A stretch of DNA of 6,704 bases, from positions 1 through 6,704 of the forward strand of contig JAEYWA010000069.1 of assembly GCA_023431385.1 (NCBI GenBank), read 5' to 3'. Positions 6,700 to 6,704 of the stretch are shown piece by piece. This DNA comes from Bacillota bacterium (GTDB taxonomy: Bacteria > Bacillota > Clostridia > Acetivibrionales > DSM-1351). The number at the start of each line of letters is the position of its first letter. The stretch's first letter is position 1. Below the pieces are notes generated by a model. It worked only from the letters and a program-made list of their open reading frames with translations. It was not told the origin of the DNA and did not search any database. A program made the translations under genes and the position numbers.

Positions 6700-6704
6700 T
6701 TGAT

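Overview
The window reads as low-GC Firmicutes chromosome, most probably from a Clostridia-type anaerobe. The basis is AT-rich coding sequence, strong purine-rich Shine-Dalgarno sites 7-9 nt before ATG, tight gene overlaps and the families present. The species cannot be fixed from the sequence alone. Every gene I accept lies on the + strand.

Layout. (1) 13-1185: a complete MalY/PatB-type PLP-dependent C-S lyase (cystathionine beta-lyase-like aminotransferase fold), closed by a strong intrinsic terminator at 1280-1321. (2) 1421-4587: three ABC exporter genes, namely an ATPase and two different ABC-2 permeases, packed with a 13-nt gap and then a 14-bp overlap. (3) 4588-4723: a 136-nt gap, unusually long for this cluster. 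It holds a tandem array of about five clear and up to eight degenerate 11-bp direct repeats. (4) 4724-6428: a HisKA_3-type sensor kinase and a NarL/LuxR-type response regulator that overlap by 23 bp. (5) 6429-6623: a spacer with inverted repeats and candidate tRNA promoter elements. (6) 6624-6699: an initiator tRNA(Met) gene with encoded CCA.

How they work together. The five-gene set (ATPase, permease, permease, kinase, regulator) has the same gene content as the Bacillus subtilis LnrJK-LnrLMN (YfiJK-YfiLMN) system. There, a membrane-embedded kinase senses linear polyene-type antibiotics and its regulator switches on the exporter. By analogy, the kinase here, which has no large extracytoplasmic domain, would sense a membrane-active compound or membrane state. 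The regulator would then activate the exporter promoter just upstream of 1421 and perhaps the repeat-bearing region before the kinase. The ligand is unknown and the analogy rests on architecture only. The C-S lyase appears to be an independent unit because the terminator separates it from the exporter.

Nothing here is clearly a new class of system. The most distinctive unexplained signal is the helically phased 11-bp repeat array between exporter and kinase, followed by several perfect short inverted repeats in the two intergenic regions.
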